From the NCBI RefSeq assembly GCF_030253575.1, contig NC_080560.1, forward strand, positions 43,167,001-43,231,000: 64,000 nt of DNA, given 5' to 3'. The position numbers and the translations under genes are program-made. A model generated the notes under the pieces. That model did not search any database, was not told the origin of the DNA, and saw nothing but the letters and a program-made list of their open reading frames with translations. The DNA is from Rhododendron vialii (Eukaryota > Streptophyta > Magnoliopsida > Ericales > Ericaceae). Shown piece by piece: positions 1 through 11,444 of the stretch (position 1 is its first letter; each line of letters starts with the position of its first letter).

Positions 1-260
1 GGTCGGCCAGGTAAACAAATCATATATTGGAATATTTTTTTTGAAACTCTTAAGCTTTCAAACCAAGCTCGGACAAGCTAATCATCTCGTTCGGCTTGTG
101 ATGTATAAAAATTCAAGCGACTCGAGAGTGGCTGTGTTCAGCTCGATTGAAACTCGTTTGAAATCAGCTTGCTTTATAAACAAGTTGAAGCTTGAACATA
201 TTTGTAAAACTCGTTAAGTTTTCAAATTGGACTTGGAAAATGAACTACTCGGCTCGTTTA
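1..260. repeat. Relic of an AGCTCG-rich dispersed repeat
   Basis: The stretch is full of variants of 'agctcggctcgttt' and 'aaactcgttaagttttcaaa'. Similar wording returns at about 36970-37460 and 54960-55230, so these look like three decayed copies of one dispersed element. The two later copies end near '..atcacccctag' or '..atcacctctaa', which would suit a hAT-type terminus. This copy is cut by the window edge and no target duplication can be read. No coding content is seen. Confidence 0.4.
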
Positions 261-1590
261 TCTTGACTAGTGATTGGTTCGAGATACAAATCAAATTATG
301 ATTGAAAAGCTCTTAATTACATTTTCAAACTTAACATGAATGACTCACTATTCGTATCGACTCGTTTACCGTCACAATCAAATTTGCATTTTTTTTTTTT
401 CACAACGCGGAGGTTGAAAATTTCTTGGTTCTCATCTCAGAGTGAAAGAAGAAACTGAAACCAAACCAAATAGAAAAAAGAAAGAAAGGATGTTATGTTT
501 CAATTGTTGCAAAAGGAAAAGAATGCCCCATTGAGCCCTTGCCTATCATTTGTTGTATGGCCCAAATTTGTCCTTATCAATTTCTGGAAGCCAGGTTGGG
601 AATACATTGTTTTATCTCTTATCCAAAAACAGAAAATTCAAATTAATGAGGTGGGCTCATACTCATTTATGAAATTAAAAATTAAAAAACGTAGATTTTT
701 GGAAATTTATCATCAATGCAGCTGGCATCCAGTCTTAGAGAAGGTAATGAAGGGGAAGGGGGACCTCATTTAGGTTGTATTTGGGGAGTACTTATTAGTT
801 ATTAATAAGCACTTCAATTGGGCTAGTGTTTAAAAGCACTTTGTTAAGGTTTCATGGCTGCATGTGCTGTAACGAGTTGTGCAATTCAATTTAAGGCACA
901 TGGCAAAGGGTCTGAGGAAAAATCCTAGAGCTATCCCAATCACACATTTGTGGGCCAGGGCTAATAAAAGTTTCGAACGAGCTTTAGAATATGTTCAAAG
1001 CTTGACCGGTTTATCAAGCGAGTCGATTTCGAAAGTAATTCAAACGAATCTATCACGTGTGAATTTTTTACCCGTCGTATGCGAGTTGAACAAGACGTAC
1101 GATAGTTTGTTTGTGGACAAACTTAACTTTAATTGGGCATGCAAGTGTTAAAAGCACCATTTTTTTAAAGGTAATTCATGTCTGGGCTATAATTAACTAG
1201 TTGTTTAATTATACTTATTAATGCACATGGCAAAGGGACAACTAGTCACCTCAGCAACTGCGTTGCAACATTTCACTGCCTCACTGGGGCTCTCATTTTC
1301 TTGGACCTGAATTTATTGTGCTCATGGACCACAGTTAATTAAGTCAAGAAAACTCAAAACTGTCTTTCAATAATACTCTCCAAATCACATGAGTGACCGG
1401 TATGGAATTTAAATCCAATTCAAAGCAATTTTAATGAGTACACATGGTGCTATATGAATCCGGGGTCCCTGTAGCGCCTCAAAGTGCTACGGGGTGTAGC
1501 GCTAGCGCTTAATCTTAACTATCCAAAAATATTTTGGATAGTCCAGATTTTAAAAGAACTCTTGCAAGGAAGAGTTGGAAGAGTCTTTTT
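261..1590. other. Intergenic, no gene recognised
   Basis: The stretch is AT-rich. The short reading frames (around 495-773 and 879-1151) have no recognisable domain, splice context or composition shift. At about 1459-1500 a short GC-rich hairpin with 'ggggtccctgtagc' resembles the end of the MITE at 20588-20766 and is probably a relic of it. Confidence 0.5.
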
Positions 1591-1592
1591 TA

Positions 1593-1942
1593 AGGGGTTG
1601 TTTGGCCTAAATAAGCCAAATTTTTATGTCCTTATTCAATTTTTTTGCGCATTTGTTAGCTTTTCGTCATTTTTTTTAAGGATTATTGCTTCGTCATGAC
1701 GAGAGGAATTTAAAAAGTAAAAAATCACGATTGAAATCCAATTTTTTTTTGAATAAAGACAAAAATATTTATTCAAAAAAATTGGATTTCGATTTTAAAT
1801 TTTTACCTTTTAGATTCCTCTCGGCATAACGAAGCAATAATCTACAAACAAAAATTGACGAAAACTAACAAATGCGAAAAAAAAATTGAATAAAAACAAA
1901 AAAAAAACAAACAATTTAGCTTATTTAGGCCAAACAACCCCT
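1593..1942. mobile_element. Fold-back MITE with TIR AGGGGTTGTTTGGCC
   Basis: The left end reads aggggttgtttggcctaaa and the right end is its reverse complement. The similarity continues inward for about 170 bp on each side, so nearly the whole 350 bp folds into a hairpin. The element is flanked by TA on both sides (1591-1592, 1943-1944). The TIR wording is like that of Tourist/Harbinger MITEs, though those normally show a 3-bp TWA duplication, so the superfamily is not settled. It encodes nothing. Confidence 0.7.
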
Positions 1943-2079
1943 TATGCGTCGTATTCTACTTGCGATCGACCCTTTCCCTCCTCTGTTGAAGTCACCCGAC
2001 GTGCTTCCTTCATGAAATTTGGTTTGGGTTCTCTATATCCTAAACAACCGGACCTTTTCCCTGAAAGTACTAGTACTAA

Positions 2080-2840
2080 GGCTCCGTTCCGGAAATCTTC
2101 TTAAAAAATAAGTACTTATTTTGTTACTTTTGATTCAAAAATAAGAAGGGTCATTCCACAAAATTCAAATAAAAAGTTTCTTTCACATTTTCAAACTCAA
2201 AAATAATGCAAATGAAAAAAAAAAGTTCAATTTTTTTTGCACCGTATTAAAGATCTCAATGAGATTTATCAAACAAGATCCATAGTGATAGGAAAATTAT
2301 TTGCATAAACACATAATTTTTGAGTTTGAAGTTGCCTTATACAAAAAATAAGACTGTTGCTATGATAATGGGCGCCGGCGGAGAGAAATCGTACCGGCAG
2401 CCATGCCGGGCCGTATCCGGCCACCGGACGGCCGATCCGAGCCGTCCAAAAATTCTAAAAAAAAAAATGAAGGGGCCTTCAGGAGAATCAACGGCATCCG
2501 AGGTGTGTAGAGTGCTTGATCAGAGCACTCCTTTTCCGTGTAGGGTGCTTGATCATATATACGCGGAAAAGGGGTGCTCAGATCAAGCACCCTACACACC
2601 TCGGATGCCGTTGATTCCATCGCGAGCCCCCTCATTTTTTTTTTTAGAATTTTTGGACGGCTCGGATCGGCCGTCCGGTGGCCGGAGACGGCCGAGCGCG
2701 GCTGCCGGTATGATTTCCCTCCCCGGCTGGTCGGTACCTATATAAATTCTTTTAAAATAAGTAGCAGCCTTCTTATTTTCAGGAACAAACCTTCTTATTA
2801 CACAAAAAATAAGTTTTTATTTCGTTTCTGGAACGGGCTC
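2080..2840. mobile_element. Tourist-like (PIF/Harbinger) element, interrupted
   Basis: The left end ggctccgttccggaa pairs with the right end ttctggaacgggctc, and TAA flanks both sides (2077-2079, 2841-2843), the duplication expected for PIF/Harbinger. Subterminal 'aaaataag'-type motifs recur inside both ends. Its middle is occupied by a second element (2353-2753), so the original host copy was about 360 bp. Related ends occur near 8250-8297 and at 14133-14388. Noncoding. Confidence 0.65.
2353..2753. mobile_element. Palindromic GC-rich MITE, copy 1 (nested)
   Basis: An inverted repeat of about 180 bp per arm carries 'ggccaccggacggccgatcc' in one arm and its complement in the other, around a short loop near 2545-2560. 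It is the most diverged of three copies; the others are at 30052-30457 and 54487-54899. The 8-bp direct repeat aaaataag flanks it (2345-2352, 2754-2761). It lies inside the Tourist-like element 2080-2840, so it inserted later. Open frames on both strands here are by-products of the palindrome. Confidence 0.75.
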
Positions 2841-2884
2841 TAATTTACTCTTTCATTAACGCATTATCCAAGCAACTTGTATTA

Positions 2885-3119
2885 CTCCCTCCGTTCCAAA
2901 ATGAGTGGTTTTTTTTGAGATTCCGTGTCATTTTAAAATACTTATATCTTTCAATTTATGAAGTTTTATGTGATTTTAAAAATTTTGTTTAATAGAACTA
3001 ATTAAAATCTATTAAACAAGATTCATATTGCATATTTTTTAATACTCATATTGAAATATATAAGCAATTGAAAATGACACGTTTTTCCAAAAAGGTCACT
3101 CATTTTGAAACGGAGTGAG
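2885..3119. mobile_element. Stowaway-type MITE
   Basis: The left end ctccctccgttccaaaatga and the right end tcattttgaaacggagtgag are inverted repeats, flanked by TA at 2883-2884 and 3120-3121. This is the textbook Tc1/Mariner-derived Stowaway signature. The interior is AT-rich and noncoding. Confidence 0.85.
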
Positions 3120-3226
3120 TATTAGTTATTGCCAAACTCGATCAAGCTGGATTAATTCTTAACGACTTTTGATATTAGTTATTGCCCAAACTCGATCAAA
3201 TTCTTAACGACCCTTGATATTTGAGA
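3120..3226. repeat. Two-copy tandem duplication
   Basis: The phrase 'attagttattgccaaactc' followed by 'cgatcaa...ttcttaacgac..ttgatatt' occurs twice head to tail with a period of about 55 bp. It sits between the Stowaway MITE and the peroxidase promoter. Confidence 0.6.
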
Positions 3227-3442
3227 CCATCACGTAAAATTTTTGGCTCCGGCCCCTTTTGTACTGCTTTAGCGTTTCGTTCTCGTTTTCATATATTGTG
3301 CAAGCATATTACGAGTACTTCTTTTGTGGTGAGAAGCTTCGGTGTCTTCACATTCTTTCAAACATCACATTTAAGTGGACCAAACAGGCCCCTTGACTAC
3401 GCAAAGGTGTTTCAACCGTACAACAGTGATACTTCTGATCTG

Positions 3443-3453
3443 CATTTAAATAG
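3443..3453 (+). promoter_or_regulatory. Possible TATA element of the peroxidase gene
   Basis: The string catttaaatag lies about 55-65 bp upstream of the peroxidase start codon. It is the only TATA-like string in the expected interval. The assignment rests on position alone. Confidence 0.35.
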
Positions 3454-3506
3454 GTATCAGAAGTCAAGGAGCTTACTCACACACAGGTTTCAGGGGAAGA
3501 AAAGTA

Positions 3507-3731
3507 ATGGGTTTTTCCAGAACCATGTTTGGAGTGATCTTTGTGTTTGCATTGTGGTTTGAGGTACTTGAAGGAGGAGGAGGAGGAGGGGGTCTGTCTT
3601 ATGATTTCTATGAGGGAACATGTCCACAAGTTGAGGACATTGTTAGAGCTGGACTTAAATCTGTCTCTCTCACTGATCCCACCACCCCTTCAGCAATGTT
3701 GAGGCTCATGTTCCATGATTGCCAAGTTCAG

Positions 3732-3778
<47 letters not shown>

Positions 3779-6466
3779 ACTTCTGTGGCTGAGCTCATGG
3801 CTCTTGACTTGCATTAGCTTCAAAAGCTTCAAACCAAGCATAGGGTTTGTGTTTGATTTGAGAGAAAACAGAAAGGAAAATAATAAAACGAAGAATTAAG
3901 CGCAGTGAATTTTCCTCCACCCTCTCCTCAAAATTTATTTTCCTTTATTTTTCTCAAGTTTCAGACGGGCTTTTAGTTTCTGCTTATGATTAATGAAAGT
4001 GAAAATCAGTGCCATTTGTGTTACTGATGGCTATTTCAAAAGTGATTTTAGATCAATTTTCCCCACTTCAATTAAAGTAAAGTAAAAGCAGCTCAAATTA
4101 AAGCCGAAATGCGATATGTCCAAAAGATGCCTAAGAATACAATATGAAGAACTAGATTTATTTTGTGCATGGCCTAGTGAAATTTCCACCATATGGTTCA
4201 TGTCTTTTCGAACTCTTTAGGTGTTCTCATTTAAGAAAAGTGCTTTTCACCCTCGCAATTTTTTGAAAAGAGCAAGGAGAATTCCTATTTCTCTGTTCTT
4301 CAGTTTACTAATTTGCCCTGTCACTTGTTGAGAAGGATATTTGACAATAAGGATTGTCCTGTAATTTAGCTCAACAAACATTAGATCAAAGTGTGTTTGG
4401 TGACCAAAAAAAAATAAAAAATGGGAAGTTATTTATTGAGATGTCATATTTACAAATCATTGGAATCACTCAAAAATTGCATGAACAAATCAAACCAAAA
4501 TTTATTTTCCAACCAACTCCACTAAAATCACCACAAGTCCACAAGTCACGCCTAAACGAGAACCAAACTGATGAACTAAAACTGCGCATTTTGGACTGGA
4601 CTTACTATGGACGATTTTTTACTTCATCCACTCCTTTCGGCTAGTGTGTTTATTCCGGTCTAGTTATTGAGACAATTAATGGGTTTTTTTTTCCCATTCT
4701 GGTGACTTTATTTCTTTCTATAAAATCACAGGGCTGTGATGCTTCAATCCTGATCGATACCGTAACAATGCCATCAGAAATGGACTCAACAAAAAACTTT
4801 GGGATCAGGAAGAGAGAAACAATCACCCTGCTGAAATCAATGGTGGAAGTAGTCTGTCCACATCGAGTTTCTTGTGCTGACATTCTCATCCTGGCCGCCC
4901 GCGATGCAGTGGCAATGTCAGGCGGCCCATGGATACAAGTGCCCTTGGGAAGAAGGGACTCCATTTCCTTTCCTAGCTATAGCCTGGCTGATTCTCTGCT
5001 TCCTGCAGCAGGTTTAGGAGTTGATGGTATGCTGAGGATTTTTGGCAGCAAAGGGATGAGCATTGAAGAATCTGTTGCCATTATGGGTATGGAACTGAAC
5101 TTGGAACCCTCTTACACATGTTTATTTTACATGGAACTCACAGAGTCCGGTTTCCGGCCAACTTGAGTAATTCTTGGGAGACCAATTCGACCATCTACTA
5201 GCAAGGGACTGAGTGCACCGACATGGATACTGATTACCCATATGCATCAACACATGCAACAATGAAATGTACAGAATATATGTACCTAAATAACCCAATC
5301 TGCGAAGAATTAACCGTAGAGAATTATGTGGCCTTTATGATCCTATATATGATTTCAAATCGAAACACTCACCCTTGTGGGGTAATGATTTGAAAGGGCC
5401 ACGGCTTCTCTGCAATCGGAAATTCAAGTGAACTAGACGGTACGGTTTTTGATTACAGGCCCACCAAGAAATTTCAATTAGACGAATCAAAGCATTCAAA
5501 TTGAAAAGAGAACCAAAAAAAAAATTGCCGTTACAAATCTCCAATCAATTTTCATTTTAGAGGATGATCTTCTTGGGAGGTCTTCAAATTAAAGAGCTCA
5601 GATTCATCGACAAGTCAATAGCCATAAGTGGTGGGGCCCAATGAACGGCTCAGATTTATCGACAAGCTGCATAAGTACTGGTGGGCCCAAATAGTACATT
5701 TCGCAGAGAAAACTCATCACAAATGATATGCCAATATTGAGGATTTGGAACGGGCGTGTTAGTGACACATACAAAACGCACGCATACTTGCACACACTCA
5801 AAATGGCCGGGTCCACCCACTACACAGTGTGGACAAACCGCAGTGTGCATTGGGCCCTTGGCCATTGTATCACACGGTGTATTGTACTGTGTCACCATTG
5901 TCCATGTATGCAAAAGAGAAGTGTCTCCGGTTCTTCCCACCCATACTCTTATCGATTGAGAATTACATAGGTACTATCATTGTTGTTATTGCGCGTCCCC
6001 CATATGCATAGCATATCATGTATGGTTTTTGACAAAGTTGTGCCCTTTGCACACCCTTTTTGCAGGATCCCACACTCTAGGAGTCTCGCATTGCTTCAAC
6101 ATCTTCACTCGTCTACAAGCCCCACAACAAGGCAAGGCTGAATACATAGAACCAGGGCTCGAAACGCTTCTGAAATTAAGCTGTCCATTAGGCTCATTGA
6201 CCCCAAACAGTAGCTTTGTTGTGAATGACCCTACCTCATTAACCTTTGACAACCAATACTACCTCAACGCAATGAGAGGCCGCGGGATCCTGAGAGTCGA
6301 TGCAGAGTTGCCTTCGGACCTGAGGACAGGTCCTTTTGTTCGGAACTTTGGGGAAAATCAAGAGGATTTCTTCCGGGCTTTTTCTTCCGGTTTTGTGAAA
6401 TTGGCCTCTTCGGGTGTTCTGACTGGTGACCAAGGTGTTATTAGAGGGATTTGTAGTGTTATTTGA
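3507..6466 (+). CDS. Class III peroxidase, peroxidase 29-like
   Basis: Secreted haem peroxidase that oxidises phenolic substrates with H2O2 in wall, apoplast or vacuole. Exons are 3507-3731, 4732-5086 and 6066-6466, joined by GT-AG introns into 326 residues, the usual length. After a signal peptide and an unusual run of seven glycines the mature part begins LSYDFYEGTCP. The distal site is LRLMFHDCQVQGCDAS, with catalytic Arg and His. VSCADILILAARDAV and GSHTLGVSHC (proximal His) follow, and the conserved cysteines are present, ending at GICSVI. The Gln after FHDC, where most family members have Phe, is also found in Arabidopsis PER29, as I recall it. NFGIRKR and KGMSIEESVAIMG also match that clade. 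Many plant peroxidases have three introns; here the middle one is absent. Intron 1 carries a long CT microsatellite and intron 2 small tandem repeats. No lesion is seen. Confidence 0.93.
3733..3776 (+). repeat. (CT)n microsatellite at the start of peroxidase intron 1
   Basis: About 20 CT units begin directly after the 5' splice site, within the first few intron bases. The pyrimidine tract is at the donor end rather than near the acceptor. Confidence 0.9.
5590..5700 (+). repeat. Tandem duplication in peroxidase intron 2
   Basis: Two diverged units share 'gctcagatt.atcgacaag' and 'ggtgggg.ccca', with a period of about 58 bp. It is noncoding and inside the second intron. Confidence 0.5.
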
Positions 6467-6617
6467 CAGATTGTGCTGTCATTGTTCTTTGTTTAAGCTG
6501 ATACACAGTCATACGGATATGTACTCATCTTACGTATCAATTGGCTGCTTCTTCTTCTTCTTCTTTTTTATTTTTTATTATTATTATAGAGGAAGTAACC
6601 AAGAGAAGTGGTAATAG

Positions 6618-6682
6618 TATGTTGAAACAGTCAAAAAATAGGGCTCAGGATATGTTGAAACAGTCAAAAAATAGGGCTCAGG
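6618..6682 (+). repeat. Two perfect 34-bp tandem units
   Basis: The unit beginning 'atgttgaaacagtcaaaaaa' and ending 'gggctcagg' is present twice back to back, just downstream of the peroxidase stop. The copies look identical, so the duplication is recent. Confidence 0.8.
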
Positions 6683-7008
6683 TCTGCATCGCTTTGCGTA
6701 GTGTCAAGTGTGTTGTGTGTTTTATGGATTTTGATTTTCGCGTTCCACTTTGTTCGTGAGTTCACATTAAAAGTGGAGTGCCATTAGTAAAAAGTGGAGC
6801 GCGAAAATCAGTTTCCGTATTTTATATATGCAGTTATATGATAGTTGAAAGTTCTCTCTCTCAATGATGAATACCCATATGGTTCTTTTGTTCAACCCAA
6901 TTTAGTCTTGTAATAATTAGGTCCTTTTGGAGCAAAGAAAAGAGTGCAAAAATCAGTTACACCAAAATTAACACCAAAAGTTAGGGATTCTTTCGAGCCG
7001 ATCCTATG

Positions 7009-7231
7009 GAGACCAGATCCCCTGTCCGAGTGAAATCCGGACAGGGGTTTATCCCACTGCTCGGAGCCGTTGATCTCGCAAATCAACGGTCGAGATCTGT
7101 CGAACACTTTCTGATCCAAAATGACGTCGTTTTAACTCGGCAGATTTCAACCGTTGATTTGCGAGATCTACGACTCCGAGCAATGGAATAGGCCCCTGTC
7201 CGGATTTCACTCGGACAGGGGGTCCTCGGCG
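7009..7231. mobile_element. Mutator-like fold-back MITE
   Basis: Long arms carry 'cccctgtccgagtgaaatcc' on the left and its complement on the right, followed by 'gccgttgat.tcgcaaatcaacg'. The 9-bp direct repeat gatcctatg flanks it exactly (7000-7008, 7232-7240), the target duplication length of Mutator-like elements. The element is 223 bp and noncoding. The preserved 9-bp duplication suggests it is fairly young. Confidence 0.85.
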
Positions 7232-7240
7232 GATCCTATG

Positions 7241-7440
7241 TTAGTGGATTATGTCTTACTAGATCTTTGGCACAAATACGCACAAGTATTTTTTCACAAA
7301 GTCCTGTTACACGCGCGCCCACTATTTGTCACTTGTTTCTCCGCTGTGTTGTATCCCACGCGCATCCTAGTGAGACAAGACTCAAGAGTGACGCGGAGTC
7401 GCGGACAGGTTGATTTTCTTCCCTCCCCCGCCCCGCCCCC

Positions 7441-7471
<31 letters not shown>

Positions 7472-7998
7472 TGCAACGTGCTTTTCTCCCTCCCTCCCTC
7501 CCTCCTCTCTCCTCTCTCTTCCATCACTCTCTATTATTTCTCATTTTTATTTTAAAGTTTAAAATCTTCATAACTTTTTTTCTACACAATTTTTTTATAA
7601 AATTTATATATCTGGAATGTAATCGTAGAGATCTAATTAATGAGAGAAATACTGAATATAATATTAAAAAATAAAATTTTTAATTGTAAATTTTTTAACA
7701 TTTTTAATTTAACATTGTTAATAATGAATTTGCATTATTAATTGTGAATTTACATAAAAATTAGACAGAAATTAGACATTGTTGTTAATTTACATTGTTA
7801 ATTTCTATCTAAATTTATAATTAACAGTATAATTTCAGGATATTAATTTGTTTACAAAATAAAAATACAATAAAATTTGTTGTGAAAAATAAAAAATGGA
7901 AGCCTACAACCAAAAAACTTTTTTTTTGAAACATAATTTTACATTTAATATGGAGCTTGTTTTATAGATTTTGTCAAACATATTTCAAATATATATTC
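7241..7998. other. Intergenic, no gene recognised
   Basis: It contains a C-rich and CT microsatellite stretch at about 7425-7520, then a strongly AT-rich tract with repeated 'taattgtaaatt'-like phrases. No domain or splice structure is visible. Confidence 0.5.
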
Positions 7999-8297
7999 AA
8001 AGGCAAATGCTAGAGACAACCTCGTGGGTTATCAGGAGTGGGGGTCATGCGCGCGTGAATGTGCAGATTCTGACTTGGCTCAGTACCTGCATGTTTGTAC
8101 ACATTCAAGGGTCTGCTGAAATGATAAATGCGAAGAGTAAATTACGAAAGTAGCCCCTAAAAGTTTTTCCAGATTTTAGTACTCCACTGGACCACTACTC
8201 AACAGGAGCAAAATTATGAGGGGCAATCTCTCTCGGCCTCTCTCTCACATCCCGTTCTAGTCTTTCAGAACGGGAAATAAGTCCTTATTTTTTTAAG
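7999..8297. repeat. 300-bp dispersed repeat, copy A
   Basis: The stretch starting aaaggcaaatgctagagac is repeated at 13885-14184 in the same orientation with only a few substitutions. The final 50 bp ('cgttctagtctttcagaacg' then 'aataagtccttattt') are like the ends of the Tourist-like elements. Here the copy stops, whereas copy B continues to a matching right end, so this one is probably 3'-truncated. Confidence 0.75.
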
Positions 8298-8825
8298 ATT
8301 TGAAGAACTTTTCATTTGTGAAGATTGGTCTTCGTATTCAGCTTCAAAGATTAATAAAATTCTTTTTTTCTTTTTTTCAAGAAATGAAATGAAAGTCTTA
8401 CTAGATTTGAAGAAGTTTGGATTTCTCAAGACTTAGAGTAGCTAATTAAAGCTATTTATAGAGTCTAGAGGCTGGCTTCAATCTACTCTATCTACTTATA
8501 AAAACGTGAAGCACCAAAAGTGTTTCCCACACTTTTCACTTCTAAAAATACCCCTCAAAAAAACCTCAAATAACTGACCAAGCCCCAACTGGAAACAATA
8601 CCACACCTTTCTGAATCACAGAAAACTCGAAACGTCACATTCCAACTGTAGCATTTCTAAAAAAATCTCTAAAAAATCACATTCCCCAATGAACTGTGTT
8701 CTCTTCACAACTCCCCCAGACCATTTGAAGCCTCTCGAATGTCCTTCCTCTCAACTCTCCAACAGTCAAGAGTTCTCTTGAATTAGGCGCTCGATTTTCC
8801 TCTGTTCTAATTTCAAGATTGAATT

Positions 8826-8895
8826 ATGGGGAAGAAATTGCCAAAGTCATCCAGACTCTTGGTTTCCAAATTAAAAGTTCACGTAGAATCCATTG
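8826..8895 (+). other. Possible first coding exon, unidentified
   Basis: An ATG opens MGKKLPKSSRLLVSKLKVHV and runs 23 codons to a good donor, ATTG|GTAAGG. A TATA-like 'cttataaaaac' lies about 330 bp upstream, followed by a CT-rich leader-like stretch. No following exon could be recognised in the next 2 kb and the peptide matches no family known to me. It may be a relict or chance. Confidence 0.2.
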
Positions 8896-8899
8896 GTAA

Positions 8900-10170
8900 G
8901 GTTCCGAAAAAATGTGTATTGTTCTCTCTCTTGAAGCTTTTCTTGCTTATATGTTAAATATCATGCTCAGAAGTTCGACAAATACTCATTGCACATAAGG
9001 TGTTTGATGAATTGCTCATGTTGCCCTTCCATTTACTCCACCTGTCGATATTCATGAGAAAAGTTCATGAAATATACAAAGTGGATGTTTGAAACTTGGA
9101 ACATACAAAGTGGATATCCAACTTGAAAAAAAAGGAGGAACAAATATAGCACAATTGAATTATGGCCAAATTCCAAACGCCATTGTAATGAACGGGCTCG
9201 TATAGTTTACAAATATGATGGACATCTCTATTATAAAACAGAAGGGTGCGGGGACAAGTTGTTAGAATGTCTCAGATTCATTTGATCCATAGGCTATAGT
9301 GCATCCTCCCACTTTCTGGTTAAGTGTGTGGTTTTCATTTAAATCACACAACTGTCATCTCCTTTCACGTTTATTTCTAGGGTTTTCACGTTTATTTCAA
9401 ATTTCACACCCCCGTCTTCTCTGTTTTCTTCTGTTCAACCATCGCCATGCACGCCGGAACTTCGAATCGCCACCGTATCGCCACATCGGTCCATATATGG
9501 TTGAAACCCCACTCACTCTCTCTCTCTCTCAGCAAAAGGCAGTCCCAAGACTCAAATTTTGAAACCCCACTCACGTTTTTTGATCTACCTTACATCTCTA
9601 GTTTTGATAAGTATTATCAAATAGCAACATAAGTCCTTTTTTTTTAATGGGTACTTGTATATAAATTGATTGTTGTGCTCCTTTCCCAACTGTGTTGGCA
9701 ATTCGTGTATTCTGCCAATATTTTTTTTACTTAATTTCTTGCTTTGATTTTATTTTGACATTGTGTTATCTATCAAATGGGACCAAATTGGAAAAGTACT
9801 GTAGAACTCTGGAATGGTAAACAGTGAAGGGGGTTATTGCAAGCAGGGCTGGGCTTTGCCTTTGCCTTTGCCTAGAGTCTTTTTTCCAAAAATCTGAAAC
9901 ACCAGACATGGGTTCCCTTCTCTTCTCCTTTTTAATGAAGGGCATGAGCCTTGGTCCATGTGGGCTGTGCATGTTCTCTTTACAGGAGGACCTAACCATT
10001 TAAAGGGGGCTGTGATTCGCAACTTTTGCAAGGTTTTGACTTTCAAAAAAATTTGCATCTACCCCCTTCTTAAAGAAAGAAAAAGCTAAGCAAGAATGCT
10101 ACGACAAGAGGTCCAAATGTGAGCAGTGTAGCTTAGGGTGCAAAGGCCATTTTGCATTTCTTTCCCTTTA
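8900..10170. other. Intergenic, no gene recognised
   Basis: The short frames (9299-9562 and others) have no recognisable product. A CT tract lies at about 9515-9530. Confidence 0.45.
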
Positions 10171-10179
10171 AACAACTTT

Positions 10180-10400
10180 TTTTTTTTTGGTAACTTCTCT
10201 TCGAATAAGTTCTTGCTTCACTCCTTTATTTTTTGGTTCGACAGTCAGGGATGTCTGGGCCAACTTATGTGCACCTCAACTAATCTCATTTTTTATTCAA
10301 TCAAAGGCAAACCATCTATGGTACCAAAACGATGGTATTCACAATGAATTACTTTCTTGTGGCATGACTCCCAAGAAATCGAACCTTGATTGATAGAGGG
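10180..10400 (+). mobile_element. Au-type SINE relic
   Basis: A phrase 'ctgggccaacttatgtgcac' followed by 'ctcaactaatctc', then a block with 'aaatcgaacc', is the wording of plant Au-like (tRNA-derived) SINEs. Comparable pieces occur at 16722-16930, 17281-17350, 18865-19085 and 63493-63570. Ends are indistinct. Confidence 0.4.
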
Positions 10401-10944
10401 TCCTAAACTACCTTAGTGGTGCTAGAGAGGGACCACTTAATTTATATTTTGTCAGCATCATTACATCTGGTGGGTCCTTATCGATTTGCATTATTTCCCT
10501 ACATATGAAAAAGTGAGATGGCAAAATCTATGAGATTGACTGTATTCAAGAAACCAATTTTAAAAATATTGAATTTGTTACTTCACTATATGTAAGAGGA
10601 GTGAATTTGTTAGGGTGTTGTGAAGATCTTTGATGTTGATGGTGTACATTTCTGCTCTATGTTGAGTGTATTTTTACTGCTAATTTGCTTCTCTGTGATA
10701 TGATAGTGTCTCTACCCATATTTGAAGAAATCCCATCTCTCTATTAGAAATATGCTTATGTTTGTTGCTGCTTTGGATTTGTTGCTGCTGTTTGCTGCTT
10801 GGTTTTAACTTTTACCTGGTATTTATTGGGATTCCATAAGCAAATTGATAGTTCTTTGTAGCTAGCTTAAAAGTTTAGTTGAGAGAGTACCATCAGCAAG
10901 GGTAAGAAGAAGATCACATACTACACACTAATGAATCGATTTAA

Positions 10945-11029
10945 TGTTTGAGCCACTAGCTAGCAAGTGCCGTAGGCACGGGCAATTCCATCTGGGGTGC
11001 GTAGTACCGTAGACACGGACAAGCACTAG
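10945..11029. mobile_element. Possible Helitron-type 3' end
   Basis: Two short hairpins of the type 'gtgccgtaggcacggg' and 'accgtagacacgg' precede the terminal phrase aagcactag followed by T. A GC hairpin a few bases before CTAG resembles Helitron 3' ends. No matching TC-initiated 5' end could be found by eye. Confidence 0.25.
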
Positions 11030-11113
11030 TATAACAATAAAGACAGAAAACATATCATTAATAAAAAAAAGAAAAGAAAAGAAAAGAAGAACGCCAAATA
11101 GTTTACCGATGTA

Positions 11114-11384
11114 CTCCCTCCGTCCCTTTTTTAGAGTTCAGTATTCCATTTTGGGCTGTCCCTTAATAAGTGTCAATTTTGTAAAGTTAGTGAGTAAAAA
11201 TTGGTGCATTGCCTATTTTGTCCCTAAAAGTAGATTCCATTTTGAAAAGTTAGTGAGTAAAAGTGTAATGATGATGGGTAAGTAGGGAAAGTGGATGAAA
11301 AAGTTGATGTGAAAGATATAATGATGATGTTGTTTTAATAAGTTGGAGTTACGAAGCAGGACACTTAAAAAGGGACGGAGGGAG
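11114..11384. mobile_element. Stowaway-type MITE
   Basis: The TIR ctccctccgtccct on the left and agggacggagggag on the right are perfect, flanked by TA (11112-11113, 11385-11386). It is 271 bp and noncoding. The perfect ends suggest a younger copy than the one at 2885. Confidence 0.9.
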
Positions 11385-11444
11385 TATTTTATTTGGGGAG
11401 AATTAGGTTCCATTTGTTTTGAAGTAAAATATTTTCGGGTAAAT

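Noticed and set aside
2320-2843. Overlapping frames in the palindromic MITE, repeated in the two other copies
   Set aside because: They arise from the inverted repeat itself, occur in both directions, and have no protein features.
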